A stretch of DNA of 64,000 nt, from NCBI RefSeq assembly GCF_002117125.1, contig NZ_CP019344.1:2446501-2510500 (forward strand), in the 5' to 3' direction. A program made the translations under genes and the position numbers. Below, in pieces: positions 17,448-26,991 of the stretch; within the stretch, counting starts at the first letter, position 1, and every line of letters begins with the position of its first letter. The stretch is from Nonlabens spongiae. GTDB lineage: Bacteria > Bacteroidota > Bacteroidia > Flavobacteriales > Flavobacteriaceae. The notes below the pieces were generated by a model. The model searched no databases. It was not told the origin of the DNA and saw nothing but the letters and a program-made list of their open reading frames with translations.

Positions 17448-18740
17448 ATGAAATACGATCCCATAAATCCCAAATTGTTCATCAAGAACCGTAAAAATTT
17501 CATGGAGAAAATGAAGCCCTCCAGTCTTGCGGTTTTCAATTCAAATGACATTTTTACGACCGGAGCTGACAGCACCTTGCCGTTCAAACAGCATCGAGAC
17601 ATCTTTTATTTGAGCGGTGCAGATCAGGAAAATACGGTTTTGGTCCTTTTTCCAGATTGTCCAGACCCGGCGCACAGGGAAGTGCTTTTTGTCACAGAAA
17701 CTAACGATCACATCGCGGTGTGGGAAGGGGAGAAGCTCACAAAGGAAAAAGCTACCGAGATCACGGGAATTGAGACCGTATACTGGCTCAAGGAATTTGA
17801 CAAAAAGTTTTTTGAGATGATGACGCAATGCGATACGATTTATTTCAATACAAACGAGCATTACCGCCAGGCAGTGGAGCTGGAAAGCCGTGAAGACCGA
17901 TTTATAAAGAAAACCAAAGCTCAATATCCAGCGCACAACTACGCAAAATCAGCGCCTATTTTACAGCGATTGCGTGCGGTAAAAGACCCTATTGAGATCG
18001 ACTTGATCCAGCAGGCTTGTGATATCACCAATGCCGGTTTCAGGAGAGTGCTCAAGTTCTTAAAACCTGGCGTGATGGAATATGAGGTGGAGGCAGAATT
18101 TCTGCACGAATTTATAAGACGCCGCAGCGATGGATTTGCCTATACGCCCATTATCGCGAGTGGAAATAATGCTAATGTTCTGCACTATATTCAGAACAAC
18201 CAAGAATGCAAAGACGGCGATTTGATGCTGATCGATGCGGGAGCAAGCTATGCCAATTATGCCAGCGACATGTCAAGAACCATACCCGTAAATGGTCGCT
18301 TTACAGAAAGACAAAAACAGGTTTACAACGCCGTACTGAAGGTTAAGGATGAAGCTACCAAAATGCTCGTGCCGGGAACGATCTGGAAGGATTATCACGT
18401 TGAGGTAGGAAAGTTAATGACCAGCGAGTTGCTAGATCTAGGACTGCTCGACAAAGCCGATGTTCAAAATGAAAACAAGGACTGGCCCGCTTATAAAAAA
18501 TACTTCATGCATGGGACTTCACATCACATAGGTCTGGACACGCACGACTATGGAATTCTTTGGGAGCCTATGCAAGCTAGTAACGTTTTTACCGTAGAAC
18601 CGGGAATCTACCTTCCTGATGGAGGCTTCGGAATACGACTGGAAGATGATGTAGTGATCCAAGAGCAAGGAGAACCCTTCAACTTAATGCGCGATATTCC
18701 TATTGAAGTGGAGGAGATTGAGGAGTTGATGAATAGGTAA
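17448..18740 (+). CDS. Xaa-Pro aminopeptidase (M24B)
   Basis: 430 residues from the ATG at 17448. An in-frame start at 17406 would translate the palindrome and is unlikely. The AMP_N domain (about 1-135) is followed by the pita-bread M24 domain. Metal ligands are visible as LIDAGASYANYASDMSRT (two Asp), HGTSHHIGLDTHD (His), VFTVEPGIY (Glu) and RLEDDVV (Glu). It removes N-terminal residues before proline in the cytosol. It is alone in its unit. Confidence 0.93.
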   Translation: MKYDPINPKLFIKNRKNFMEKMKPSSLAVFNSNDIFTTGADSTLPFKQHRDIFYLSGADQENTVLVLFPDCPDPAHREVLFVTETNDHIAVWEGEKLTKEKATEITGIETVYWLKEFDKKFFEMMTQCDTIYFNTNEHYRQAVELESREDRFIKKTKAQYPAHNYAKSAPILQRLRAVKDPIEIDLIQQACDITNAGFRRVLKFLKPGVMEYEVEAEFLHEFIRRRSDGFAYTPIIASGNNANVLHYIQNNQECKDGDLMLIDAGASYANYASDMSRTIPVNGRFTERQKQVYNAVLKVKDEATKMLVPGTIWKDYHVEVGKLMTSELLDLGLLDKADVQNENKDWPAYKKYFMHGTSHHIGLDTHDYGILWEPMQASNVFTVEPGIYLPDGGFGIRLEDDVVIQEQGEPFNLMRDIPIEVEEIEELMNR

Positions 18741-18770
18741 TTAAGCTCAAGACTAAGTTGAAGTTTAAGC

Positions 18771-19514
18771 TCAAGTAGATTCTTTCTCTTGATTATTAAT
18801 CTCTCGTTCTTTTTTTTCGATTTCTCTTGCCTTAGATAGTGCTGAGGCTACAAGGCCTGCAGGTATGGTTACGATTCCCACTCCAATTAAGAGGATGAAG
18901 AACGTAAAGATCTTACCTCCAGCAGTTACAGGGTAGACATCTCCGTAGCCTACGGTAGTTAGAGTAACCACAGCCCACCATGCGCTATGCGGCACAGAAG
19001 AAAACACTTCTGGTTGTGCTTCATTTTCAAAATAATAAATTCCGGCTGATGCCAAGAATATAAAAATTGATGTCGTAATCAGAAAAAGTATGACCTCTTC
19101 TTTGACAAGCCTTGCTGCGATATTGAAGCGCCGCAGGGCTTTGTTGTAACGGATCAATTTTAAACTTCTGAAAACTCTAAATATCCTAAATGCACGTACG
19201 GCTCTGGCATCAATAAATCTTGACAAATAGAATGGTAGAATAGCAATCAAATCGATAATTCCATAAAAACTAAAAATATATCTCAAAGGATTTTTTGCTA
19301 CCCAAATTCTTATCAAGTATTCCATTGAGAAAATTACAATACAAACTACTTCAAACGACTTGAGTAAAGAATTCAGCCAAATGGGATTATTAGGTAGTGT
19401 TTCAATACAGTAAGCTACAAGAGAAATAAGGATCAAAAATTGAATTGTGAAATCAAATATTTTACCCTTGCGAGTTGAGTTGTCCTCAACGATGGATCGT
19501 AGTTTCTCCCTCAT
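18771..19514 (-). CDS. Voltage-gated potassium channel-like ion transporter
   Basis: 247 residues, six membrane helices. The voltage-sensor helix S4 is seen as RAVRAFRIFRVFRSLKLIR (about 103-121). The pore loop has the K+ selectivity filter TVGYGD near residue 188. A charged coiled end follows (REIEKKEREINNQEKE). It conducts potassium across the inner membrane. No RCK/TrkA-N domain is attached. A potassium-uptake TrkH relic lies 2 kb away, but the two need not be related. Confidence 0.88.
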   Translation of the reverse strand: MREKLRSIVEDNSTRKGKIFDFTIQFLILISLVAYCIETLPNNPIWLNSLLKSFEVVCIVIFSMEYLIRIWVAKNPLRYIFSFYGIIDLIAILPFYLSRFIDARAVRAFRIFRVFRSLKLIRYNKALRRFNIAARLVKEEVILFLITTSIFIFLASAGIYYFENEAQPEVFSSVPHSAWWAVVTLTTVGYGDVYPVTAGGKIFTFFILLIGVGIVTIPAGLVASALSKAREIEKKEREINNQEKEST

Positions 19515-19576
19515 TTTGAATCTTTATAAGTCGTAATAAGGATTTAAACTTAAGCTTAATTTTCAACTTCACCTTC

Positions 19577-20482
19577 TCAAACCCACTCCCTCGGCTCTCT
19601 CAAAACATTCAAAAGTTTCTCCTCTTCACTCCCAGCTTCGGGCTGGTGATCGTAAACCCATTGCACATGTGGTGGGAGGCTCATTAGAATGCTTTCAATA
19701 CGTCCATTGGTTTTTAGACCAAACAATGTTCCTTTATCGTGAATTAAGTTGAATTCCACGTAGCGACCACGGCGTATTTCTTGCCAATCGCGGTGATCCT
19801 CGTTATAAGAGAGTTCTTTTCTTTTTTCAACAATAGGCACGTAGGCGTTTAGGAAATGTGCTCCCATATCTTTTTGAAATGCCAGCCAGTCGTGCATAGA
19901 AAATTCATCTGTAGCGCGGCGGTAGTCGTAGAAGAGTCCGCCGATGCCACGAGCCTCACCACGGTGTGCATTGTGAAAATATTGATCACATTTTTGCTTG
20001 AAATCGGCGTAGTCAGCGCAATCGTGACGGTCACAAGCATCCTTGCAAACCTGATGAAAATGCATGGCGTCTTCTTCAAACAAATAATAGGGCGTCAGGT
20101 CCAGCCCACCGCCAAACCAAGAATCTACCACAGTTCCATCTTTCTCGTACATCTCAAAGTAACGGAAATTGGCATGAACTGTAGGCACCATCGGGTTCTT
20201 TGGGTGAATCACCAGACTTATTCCCGTCGCATAAAAATCGACATCGCCCACCTTAAAATACTGCTGCATTGCCGGAGCAAGAGGCCCATGAACTTCACTA
20301 ATATTGACTCCACCTTTTTCAAAAACGGCTCCATTCTCAATCACACGAGTACGCCCGCCACCGCCTTGCTCGCGCTCCCATAGATCTTCTTTGAAAACGG
20401 CTTTACCGTCTATATTTTCAAGGGTTTGGGTGATTTCATCTTGAAGGTCTCTAATAAATTGGTGGAAATCCTCTTTGATCAT
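19577..20482 (-). CDS. hemF: Coproporphyrinogen III oxidase, oxygen-dependent
   Basis: 301 residues, the usual length. Family hallmarks are GVNISEVHGPL, ISLVIHPKNPMVPTVHANFRYFE, WFGGGLDLTPYY and RRGRYVEFNLIHDKGTLFGL. It converts coproporphyrinogen III to protoporphyrinogen IX in heme synthesis and needs O2, which fits an aerobic organism. It is the last gene of a heme group transcribed on the minus strand (hemD, hemE, TrkH relic, EI24, hemF), but a 200-nt gap with a hairpin and palindrome lies between it and EI24. Confidence 0.97.
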   Translation of the reverse strand: MIKEDFHQFIRDLQDEITQTLENIDGKAVFKEDLWEREQGGGGRTRVIENGAVFEKGGVNISEVHGPLAPAMQQYFKVGDVDFYATGISLVIHPKNPMVPTVHANFRYFEMYEKDGTVVDSWFGGGLDLTPYYLFEEDAMHFHQVCKDACDRHDCADYADFKQKCDQYFHNAHRGEARGIGGLFYDYRRATDEFSMHDWLAFQKDMGAHFLNAYVPIVEKRKELSYNEDHRDWQEIRRGRYVEFNLIHDKGTLFGLKTNGRIESILMSLPPHVQWVYDHQPEAGSEEEKLLNVLREPREWV

Positions 20483-20579
20483 TTAAAGGTCTTTGCTGCA
20501 AATTTAAGGGGAAAGATGTTCTGAAAGCTATGATTTTAGTCAGGACTCATCCATTGCAGATGGTGAAGTTTAGGTGTTA

Positions 20580-20595
20580 CGCTTTCGCGAAAGCG
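20580..20595. repeat. CGCTTTCGCGAAAGCG palindrome, copy 8
   Basis: Perfect copy about 98 nt upstream of the hemF start codon, in the gap to EI24. Confidence 0.9.
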
Positions 20596-20622
20596 GACTA
20601 CTTAAAGAAATCAAACAACTTC

Positions 20623-20652
20623 AGTAAGGGAGGATTTAAAACCGCCCTTACT
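20623..20652. repeat. AGTAAGGG hairpin, copy 1 (likely terminator)
   Basis: Arms AGTAAGGGAGG and CCGCCCTTACT around an AT loop, 31 nt past the EI24 gene stop. Same family as the two hairpins near vsr (43502 and 43724). Confidence 0.65.
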
Positions 20653-20682
20653 TGACTATGAGGTTTTCTAGCTTAGAGATCT

Positions 20683-21492
20683 TTATCCTGATATACGGAC
20701 TCGATTTTGATCTTCGGCCTTAAGGTTATCCCCTGTTTTTTCAAACAACCGCCGCTCCCGCAATAGCTCCAGAGTCGTCTTGCTAGCCGCAGTTGCAGAA
20801 ATAGGCAAAACGATGATCACGCCCAGCACTGGAATTAGCGCCATCAACATAAAAACAATCCCGTTACCGATAGCGTAACCTCTGGATTTTTTCACAAAAC
20901 GTACACTCTCCCGATAATTAAAATGACGCTCCAGCGTGTAATCCATATTACCAAATCCCGCATAATAGGATTGTACTAAGAAAATAAGCGGAGTGGTCAC
21001 AAAATTGACCAGCGGTATCAACGATAGCAGCAGTAATGGAATGGTGATGAGCAGCTCGTAGATCAGGTTGCGCACGTTGATCCTTAGACCTCTCACCAGC
21101 TGTTGAGCATTACTGGTTTTACGCTGTTTGATCTCTTCATGAAATTCTGGAAAGAGATGCCGCTCCATTTTTTCTGAAACGGGAGACATAAACGGCGAAC
21201 TCAACGCCATGACGATGTGTTTGTACAAAATCAAACCCAGCACCAGTATGGAAAGCCCACCTACAAAGGTTGCGATGGCTTCAACAGTTTCAGCACCAGT
21301 TTCAAAGGGATAAAAACTGGCCAGCCACCGTCCTATATTATCAGCTAGTTTATAGATACTGGCAAATACGGCAACAGCAATAAAAAAGCTTATCGCCATG
21401 GGAATGAGAAAATATTTCCAGAGCCCCAACTCAGATATTAGCGGAAACGCTCGCGAGTAGGCAGATAGTCCTTTAAAGATATTTTTGATCAT
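20683..21492 (-). CDS. EI24 domain membrane protein (CysZ-like)
   Basis: 269 residues with about four membrane segments. Conserved points are GLWKYFLIPMAISFF near 22, SPVSEKMERHLFPEF near 104, and NLIYELLITIPLLLLSLIPLVN. These match the EI24/CysZ family, which includes sulfate permeases. In Flavobacteriia this gene usually sits inside the heme operon, as here, but its role there is unknown to me. It is separated from hemE only by the TrkH relic. Confidence 0.8.
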   Translation of the reverse strand: MIKNIFKGLSAYSRAFPLISELGLWKYFLIPMAISFFIAVAVFASIYKLADNIGRWLASFYPFETGAETVEAIATFVGGLSILVLGLILYKHIVMALSSPFMSPVSEKMERHLFPEFHEEIKQRKTSNAQQLVRGLRINVRNLIYELLITIPLLLLSLIPLVNFVTTPLIFLVQSYYAGFGNMDYTLERHFNYRESVRFVKKSRGYAIGNGIVFMLMALIPVLGVIIVLPISATAASKTTLELLRERRLFEKTGDNLKAEDQNRVRISG

Positions 21493-21578
21493 GAGATAAA
21501 CTTACAAAAGCGATCTGATAACTAAGGTAATAATCGTAAGGTCAAAAATATCCCTTCAGCCGCGGCGGAGAGAGGAAG

Positions 21579-21959
21579 GCGTTTTAAGCTATCTGGCAAG
21601 GCAAATGCAGCACTCAATATCTTTTTACGCCAGTTGCTGGTGCGATGTGTGCTTCATAATAGGACATAAGTGGTAAACGTAATAGAACCTATTCCACCTA
21701 TTTGAAACAGCATCATAAGTACCAGCTGTCCGGGAACAGTGAAATAATCAGTAGTTCCCACGGTCAAAAGTCCCGTGGTGGAAATGGCTGATGTGGAAGC
21801 AAAAAGATTGTCGATCCAGCGGTTATCGCCATTATGAAACCAGGGTAGACAAAGCAGTAAAAAGCCTATAGTGTTATAAACGGTAAACCCGTAAACGAGA
21901 TTTCGCTGAGGAGAAAGGCTCAACAAAAACTTGTTGTATTTTCTAAGATAGAGTATCAT
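21579..21959 (-). pseudogene. TrkH/KtrB-type K+ transporter relic
   Basis: An intact 101-codon N-terminal piece (21654-21959) has typical TrkH sequence (FASTSAISTTGLLTVGT, FQIGGIGSITFTTYVLL), including the first filter-like loop. It stops at TGA (21656-21654). The same frame then continues STHRTSNWRKKILSAAF ALPDSLKR, as expected in a TrkH loop, before similarity is lost near 21579. A full protein has roughly 500-600 residues, so most of the gene is deleted. Its ATG overlaps the hemE stop (ATGA), so it may still be translated as a fragment. Confidence 0.75.
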
Positions 21960-22981
21960 GAACCATATTCCTTCACGGCATCCACGAAGGCTTGAGCATT
22001 TTCAACGGGTATATTAGGCAGAATGCCATGTCCTAGATTAACGATATAACGATCCTTGCCAAAAGCATCAATCATCTCGTGAACCATTTTCTTGATCTCA
22101 GCCGGTGGGCTGAAAAGGCGCGACGGATCAAAGTTACCTTGCAGGGTGATCTCGCCACCACTCAAATAACGAGCGTTACGGGCGCTACACGTCCAGTCCA
22201 CACCCAGCGCACTCGCACCACTTTTGGACATTTCGTTTAAAGCAAACCAGCAACCTTTTCCAAAAACGATAACTTCTGTATAAGCTTTTAAAGCATTCAC
22301 AATTTGCTGTATGTATTTCCAAGAAAACTCCTGATAATCTACCGGACTCAACATACCGCCCCATGAGTCAAAAACCTGAACAGCGTTCACACCATGCTTT
22401 ACCTTTAATTTAAGGTATGCAATGGTCGTATCTGTAATTTTTTGAAGCAGTTCATGAGCAGCTTCAGGTTGGGTAAAGCAAAATTCTTTGGCTTTATCAA
22501 AGTTCTTACTCCCTTGACCTTGAATACAATAACACAAAATGGTCCAGGGCGATCCCGCAAAACCTATTAAAGGCACGCGATCGTTCAATTCCCTCTTAGT
22601 CAGGTCAATAGCATCGTACACATAACTCAAAGCATCTGCTACGTCTGGAACATTAACACGATCCACATCTTTTTGAGAACGGATGGGATTAGGCAGCCAT
22701 GGACCCACGCCTGGTTTCATCTCTACCTCTATATCCATCGCTTGAGGAATCACGAGAATATCAGAAAACAGTATCGCAGCGTCGGGACCTATTTGATCAA
22801 TGGGCATGACGGTGATTTCGGTAGCCAGTTCTGGCGTGCGACAACGCGTGAAAAAATCATATTTTTCCTTCAGCTTCATGAAATCGGGCAAGTAGCGACC
22901 TGCTTGTCGCATCATCCACACCGGTGGTCGTTCTACACTTTCTCCTCTCAGGGCCTTAAGAAACAGGTCGTTCTTGATCAT
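21956..22981 (-). CDS. hemE: Uroporphyrinogen decarboxylase
   Basis: 341 residues, the usual length. Hallmarks are [15 protein letters not shown] near residues 19-33 (substrate-binding Arg), the conserved Asp in [32 protein letters not shown], and [15 protein letters not shown] with the catalytic-site His. It makes coproporphyrinogen III from uroporphyrinogen III. The start overlaps the end of hemD by 26 nt, so the two are co-transcribed. Confidence 0.97.
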   Translation of the reverse strand: MIKNDLFLKALRGESVERPPVWMMRQAGRYLPDFMKLKEKYDFFTRCRTPELATEITVMPIDQIGPDAAILFSDILVIPQAMDIEVEMKPGVGPWLPNPIRSQKDVDRVNVPDVADALSYVYDAIDLTKRELNDRVPLIGFAGSPWTILCYCIQGQGSKNFDKAKEFCFTQPEAAHELLQKITDTTIAYLKLKVKHGVNAVQVFDSWGGMLSPVDYQEFSWKYIQQIVNALKAYTEVIVFGKGCWFALNEMSKSGASALGVDWTCSARNARYLSGGEITLQGNFDPSRLFSPPAEIKKMVHEMIDAFGKDRYIVNLGHGILPNIPVENAQAFVDAVKEYGS

Positions 22982-23630
22982 TTTTTAATGCATTTATCGC
23001 GGTTACCAGTACATTTTCTACCGTGGCTTTTTTGGCTACGATTACGTTTTTGAAATAGTCTTGCGCAGTTGCAGCCGTGGTATTGCCTATACAAACCGCA
23101 ATGGTTGAAGGCTCTAAATTGTTTTTTGATGAGTTCGCTTTCGCGAAAGCGAGAACCCCACGAGGGCTGTAACACAAAACCGCTGCAAAAGTACGATCAA
23201 ACGACTTTGAAACCGCAGCAGATCGATAGGCGACTTGCTCCTTTAACTCAATATTTTTAGACCGTAACAGATCGGGCAATTCGTCTCGTCGATGATCGCC
23301 ACACAGGTAATCAAAACGGAGTTCAGAATGATGGTTGATAATGTGTTCCGCCAAATCCCTCGCATTATTTGCAACATGTTTGATATCAAACTCATTGAGC
23401 AGGCTGGCAGTTACCGTCCCTACCACAAACACGGGCTTCTTTTTTTCTATCTCATGCAACGCCGGAATCGCATTTTTGCTGGTGATGATAATCGCGTCAC
23501 CAGTGAGATTTTGATCCAAGACTTGAGTGGTTATTTTAAGAATATCAAAATGAACCAGACCCACACCTGAATTGAGGACAAGCTCTTTCTGGGCTTCTGT
23601 CAATTTTTTTGTGGAAAGGATCGTGGGCAA
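22956..23630 (-). CDS. hemD: Uroporphyrinogen-III synthase
   Basis: 224 residues in the two-domain HemD layout. The family has weak sequence conservation; supporting pieces are [52 protein letters not shown] and [10 protein letters not shown]. It closes hydroxymethylbilane into uroporphyrinogen III. hemA and hemC, which often precede it in Flavobacteriia, are not here: the next gene (yicC) is divergent. A palindrome copy encodes AFAKA. Confidence 0.87.
   Translation of the reverse strand: MPTILSTKKLTEAQKELVLNSGVGLVHFDILKITTQVLDQNLTGDAIIITSKNAIPALHEIEKKKPVFVVGTVTASLLNEFDIKHVANNARDLAEHIINHHSELRFDYLCGDHRRDELPDLLRSKNIELKEQVAYRSAAVSKSFDRTFAAVLCYSPRGVLAFAKANSSKNNLEPSTIAVCIGNTTAATAQDYFKNVIVAKKATVENVLVTAINALKNDQERPVS
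23136..23151. repeat. CGCTTTCGCGAAAGCG palindrome, copy 9 (in gene)
   Basis: Perfect copy in hemD, read on the minus strand as AFAKA (LAFAKANS). Confidence 0.9.
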
Positions 23631-23843
23631 AGCCGTTGTGGGTTTATAACAAAGTTAAACTTTCATTTTCAAATATTATTTTGAATCGGATTTAAGAGAC
23701 CTCCTATTAAAATTAACCTTGAGACTGATAGTCTATCGTCTTCCAGCTTCTGTTTTTAAGTGGAGCAATCATTTCAATCGCTACTCAAGTCTTTCATCTT
23801 TTGCCTTTAAGCGGAGCGGTCTTCTGTCCATATTCTAGGTTCG

Positions 23844-23851
23844 TATCTTTG
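23844..23851 (+). promoter_or_regulatory. Putative -7 box TATCTTTG for yicC-gmk-nadD
   Basis: Matches TAnnTTTG and lies 19 nt before the yicC ATG at 23870. The sdh promoter has the identical box. Confidence 0.5.
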
Positions 23852-23869
23852 CAACTCAAATTCATTTTC

Positions 23870-24745
23870 ATGATCTTATCCATGACGGGCTACGGTAAAA
23901 GTGTATCCCATCTAGACGACAAAAAAATCACGGTTGAGGTGCGTACCTTGAACTCTAAAAACCTGGACCTCAACCTAAGACTCTCCTCTGAACTCAAAGA
24001 ACTGGAACTTCCCTTACGACAAATGGCTGCTCGTAATCTTAAAAGAGGAAAAGTGGATGTAGCAGTTCATTTTGAAAATACGGGTACGGCTGGAACACCT
24101 AAGTTGAACCTTGAGGTTTTGGTAAATTACATGGATCAGCTGGGAAATATTAAAGGGATTTTGAGAGGTAATCACAATCATGATATCGAGCTGCTGGAGA
24201 TGGCTACGCGTTTTCCAGATGTTTTTGATTCTAGCGCTGAGGAACTTTCAGAGGATCATAAAAGCGAAATCGTTGATACGGTAGAAAAAGCCATAGAATT
24301 AGTCAATGAATTCAGAGCTCAAGAAGGTAACTCGCTCCAGTCTGACTTTCAGTCTCGCATCTCTAGTATAAAAAACCTGCTGGATCAGGTAAAGGAAATG
24401 GACAAAGAGCGTCTCGAGGATGTAAGAACAAGACTTGAAAAAGCGGTTCAAGAAATCAAGGAACGTGTAGACGAGAACAGGTTTGAGCAAGAACTCATCT
24501 ACTATCTTGAGAAATACGATATTACTGAAGAAAAAGTGCGCCTTGCAAATCATCTAGACTATTTCACGGAAACCATGGAGCTCCCTGAATCCCAAGGTAA
24601 AAAGTTAGGTTTCATAAGTCAAGAAATAGGCAGGGAGATCAATACCATAGGGAGCAAGGCAAATCACGCAGCTATGCAACAGCTTGTTGTTCAAATGAAA
24701 GACGAGCTGGAAAAAATTAAAGAACAGCTATTAAATGTGCTTTAA
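23870..24745 (+). CDS. yicC: YicC/YloC family endoribonuclease-like protein
   Basis: 291 residues from the ATG at 23870, where family members begin (MILSMTGYGKS). An upstream in-frame start at 23801 would precede the promoter box. Conserved blocks are VEVRTLNSKNLDLNLRL near 22 and the C-terminal SQEIGREINTIGSKANHAAM. Homologues are reported as RNases involved in small-RNA turnover. The stop overlaps the gmk start (TAATG), and nadD follows at 4 nt, giving a three-gene operon. Confidence 0.92.
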   Translation: MILSMTGYGKSVSHLDDKKITVEVRTLNSKNLDLNLRLSSELKELELPLRQMAARNLKRGKVDVAVHFENTGTAGTPKLNLEVLVNYMDQLGNIKGILRGNHNHDIELLEMATRFPDVFDSSAEELSEDHKSEIVDTVEKAIELVNEFRAQEGNSLQSDFQSRISSIKNLLDQVKEMDKERLEDVRTRLEKAVQEIKERVDENRFEQELIYYLEKYDITEEKVRLANHLDYFTETMELPESQGKKLGFISQEIGREINTIGSKANHAAMQQLVVQMKDELEKIKEQLLNVL

Positions 24746-25320
24746 TGGAAGGATCTGGTAAACTCATCGTCTTTAGTGCTCCATCTGGTGCAGGAAAAAC
24801 CACACTGGTGAGACATTTGTTAAAACAAGATGAATTGAATCTGGCATTTTCTATAAGTGCGGCATCCCGCTCGCCAAGAGCAGGTGAAACAGAGGGTATT
24901 GATTATTACTTTTTGGGGATTGAAGGGTTCAAGAAACGAATCAAAGCCAATGATTTCCTAGAGTTTGAAGAAGTATATAAAGATCAATTCTACGGAACTT
25001 TAAAAGCAGAAGTCGAGCGGCTCTGGGCTCTTGGTAAAAATGTGATTTTTGATATAGACGTAGTGGGAGGGCTGCGACTCAAGAAAAAATTTCCAGAGCA
25101 AACGCTGGCAATTTTTGTAAAGCCTCCTTCCATCAATGAGCTTCAGATACGTTTAAAAAATCGAAAAACGGAAAGCGCTGAAAAGATTGCCATGCGCGTT
25201 GCCAAAGCAAGTACAGAGATGGCGACAGCACCTCAATTTGATGTCATCATCAAGAATGATGATTTGAAACGCGCAAAAGCTGAGGCAATTGAGGTGGTGA
25301 AAAAGTTTATTCAGGATTAG
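24745..25320 (+). CDS. gmk: Guanylate kinase
   Basis: 191 residues. The P-loop is FSAPSGAGKTTLV (about 10-22). The GMP-binding region is SRSPRAGETEGIDYYF with a following FLEFEEVYKDQFYGT, and the lid is RLKNRKTES. It phosphorylates GMP to GDP. It overlaps yicC by one base at the start and is 4 nt from nadD. Confidence 0.97.
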   Translation: MEGSGKLIVFSAPSGAGKTTLVRHLLKQDELNLAFSISAASRSPRAGETEGIDYYFLGIEGFKKRIKANDFLEFEEVYKDQFYGTLKAEVERLWALGKNVIFDIDVVGGLRLKKKFPEQTLAIFVKPPSINELQIRLKNRKTESAEKIAMRVAKASTEMATAPQFDVIIKNDDLKRAKAEAIEVVKKFIQD

Positions 25321-25324
25321 AAAT

Positions 25325-25915
25325 ATGAAGATTGATAAAAAAACCGCTCTTTATTTCGGTACATTTAATCCTATACATATAGGTCATCTAGCTATTGCTA
25401 ATTATCTGGTCGAGCATAGTGATCTGGATGAACTATGGATGGTGGTAACGCCTCACAATCCGCTTAAGAAAAAAAATACGCTTCTGGACGACTATCAAAG
25501 GTTACACATGGTAAATCTCGCCGTGGATGATTACGATAAGATCAAGGCGAGTAATATTGAATTTGGTTTGCCACAACCTAATTATACGGTAAACACCTTA
25601 GCGCATCTCTCTGAAAAATATCCTGATAGAAAATTTGTCTTGATTATGGGTGAGGACAACCTCAAAAATCTGCATAAGTGGAAAAACTACGAGGTGTTGC
25701 TTGAAGACTATGAGATCATCGTTTATCCTCGCGTCTCGACTGGAGAGGTACGGCCAGAATTTCAGAACCATCCTAAGATCACAAAGATAGATGCGCCTAT
25801 CATGGAAATTTCTTCCACCATGATAAGAAAAGGAATCAAAGACGGTAAGGACTTAAGGTATTTTATGCATCAAGAAGTAGATCGTTATATTGACGAGATG
25901 CATTTCTATAAATAG
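25325..25915 (+). CDS. nadD: Nicotinate-nucleotide adenylyltransferase
   Basis: 196 residues. The nucleotidyltransferase signature is LYFGTFNPIHIGHLAIA (HIGH at about 18-21), with FVLIMGEDNLKNLHKWKNY and the ISSTMIRKGIKDG motif near the end. It makes deamido-NAD from nicotinate mononucleotide. It is the third gene of the yicC-gmk-nadD unit. Confidence 0.96.
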   Translation: MKIDKKTALYFGTFNPIHIGHLAIANYLVEHSDLDELWMVVTPHNPLKKKNTLLDDYQRLHMVNLAVDDYDKIKASNIEFGLPQPNYTVNTLAHLSEKYPDRKFVLIMGEDNLKNLHKWKNYEVLLEDYEIIVYPRVSTGEVRPEFQNHPKITKIDAPIMEISSTMIRKGIKDGKDLRYFMHQEVDRYIDEMHFYK

Positions 25916-25919
25916 GAGC

Positions 25920-25966
25920 AAAAAAAAACCGCCTCCAAACGAAGAATGTTTGCAAGGCGGCTTCCA
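25920..25966 (-). terminator. Minus-strand terminator with no annotated gene upstream
   Basis: On the minus strand, GCCGCC...GCAAAC pairs with GTTTG...GGCGG and is followed by nine T. In the plus direction there is no T tract. The nearest minus-strand gene (cvpA) ends 400 nt away, so another transcript probably ends here. Confidence 0.7.
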
Positions 25967-26363
25967 ACCAACCAAATTTTATATCGTTTAACCGATATTT
26001 GATATAGTGTTTCCAGAAAACTCTGGATAATTTCTTCAATTTGCAGGAAAGTATTTTTGATTTCTTTCCCAGAACGTTTGTTTGAGCTTTTTATTTAATT
26101 CTCTAACAACACTTCAAATATCACACTATTCTGTGATTTTGCAACAATTTGTGTGCGTTAAATCTTTGCTAATTGAGACATTTAATATAAGTCATTGAAA
26201 TACAGCAATTTATTTACGTAACATCTACTGAATTCATCACCTCCATCATTGACCAAATACACTAACGTACTGAGATCAATGATTTTAGCTAATATGGTTT
26301 AAAGACATATTAGGAAAATTTTTGTAAGAAAAGGTAAGAATATATAATACTCGGCTACAGATT
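25967..26363 (-). other. Long non-coding stretch, candidate small RNA on the minus strand
   Basis: About 400 nt with no ATG-started ORF that looks like protein on either strand. It is AT-rich, has a local dyad (ATATCGTTTAACCGATAT at about 25981), and leads on the minus strand into the strong terminator at 25920. This is the layout of a small regulatory or housekeeping RNA, or of a long cvpA 3' UTR. I cannot assign a family such as 6S RNA from sequence alone. Confidence 0.35.
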
Positions 26364-26900
26364 CTAAGTTTCGTCAGCTTCATTTTGCTCATCTCTCAAG
26401 CGTCTATCGATATTTTCAGCCTCCTCTAGAATTTTAGGAAGTATCAAAGGAGCCATGGGTTTAATGTGGGAATAAATCAAGCTATCCTCTTTAATTTCCT
26501 TGTCTATAATATGAAACTCACCACTTGCAGAATTGATAAACATCAGTATGACACTCGCAAGAAATGCCATTTTCAAGGTTCCAAAGGCGCCACCTGCCAT
26601 TTTGTTCAAAAAACTGAGTTGAACAGTCTTGATAACTTTCGTTATCAGTTTACCCACGTAGGTTATGACAAAAATGATCACGATGAAGGTGATGATAAAA
26701 CTAGCAATAGCGATATAGGTCTCCTCCCATTCAAATTGCTGGCGCAACCAGTCCCCAGCGTAATTTGAAAAGTAGAGAGATCCATACACTGCGGCAATAA
26801 GCGCGATAATCGAGGTCAACTCTACAAAAAAACCATTTAGGTAACCCTTCCACAGACCTATGAGCAGAAGTATACAAATTGCAATGTCTAGCCAGTTCAT
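26364..26900 (-). CDS. CvpA family membrane protein
   Basis: 178 residues. It begins MNWLDIAICILLLIGLWKG with the family GxxxG-type pattern, followed by four hydrophobic helices and a charged tail. CvpA proteins are inner-membrane proteins linked to colicin V export and envelope or bile stress resistance in Proteobacteria; their exact activity is unclear. It is divergent from the asparaginase gene with a 91-nt gap. Confidence 0.85.
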   Translation of the reverse strand: MNWLDIAICILLLIGLWKGYLNGFFVELTSIIALIAAVYGSLYFSNYAGDWLRQQFEWEETYIAIASFIITFIVIIFVITYVGKLITKVIKTVQLSFLNKMAGGAFGTLKMAFLASVILMFINSASGEFHIIDKEIKEDSLIYSHIKPMAPLILPKILEEAENIDRRLRDEQNEADET

Positions 26901-26991
26901 GCGGCTAAGATAAATATAACCTAAGGCTTCCCATGTTAGTAGCTATGAAATGCCTTCGTTATGTCCTAACTTTCGCTCAAAATCGTATCTA

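Noticed and set aside
10771..21656. Recoding of TGA as a sense codon (in-frame TGA in ParE-like and TrkH-like frames)
   Set aside because: Many intact genes here end with TGA (for example sdhA-neighbouring genes, the PPDK-like gene, hemE), so TGA is a normal stop. Both cases are decayed genes.
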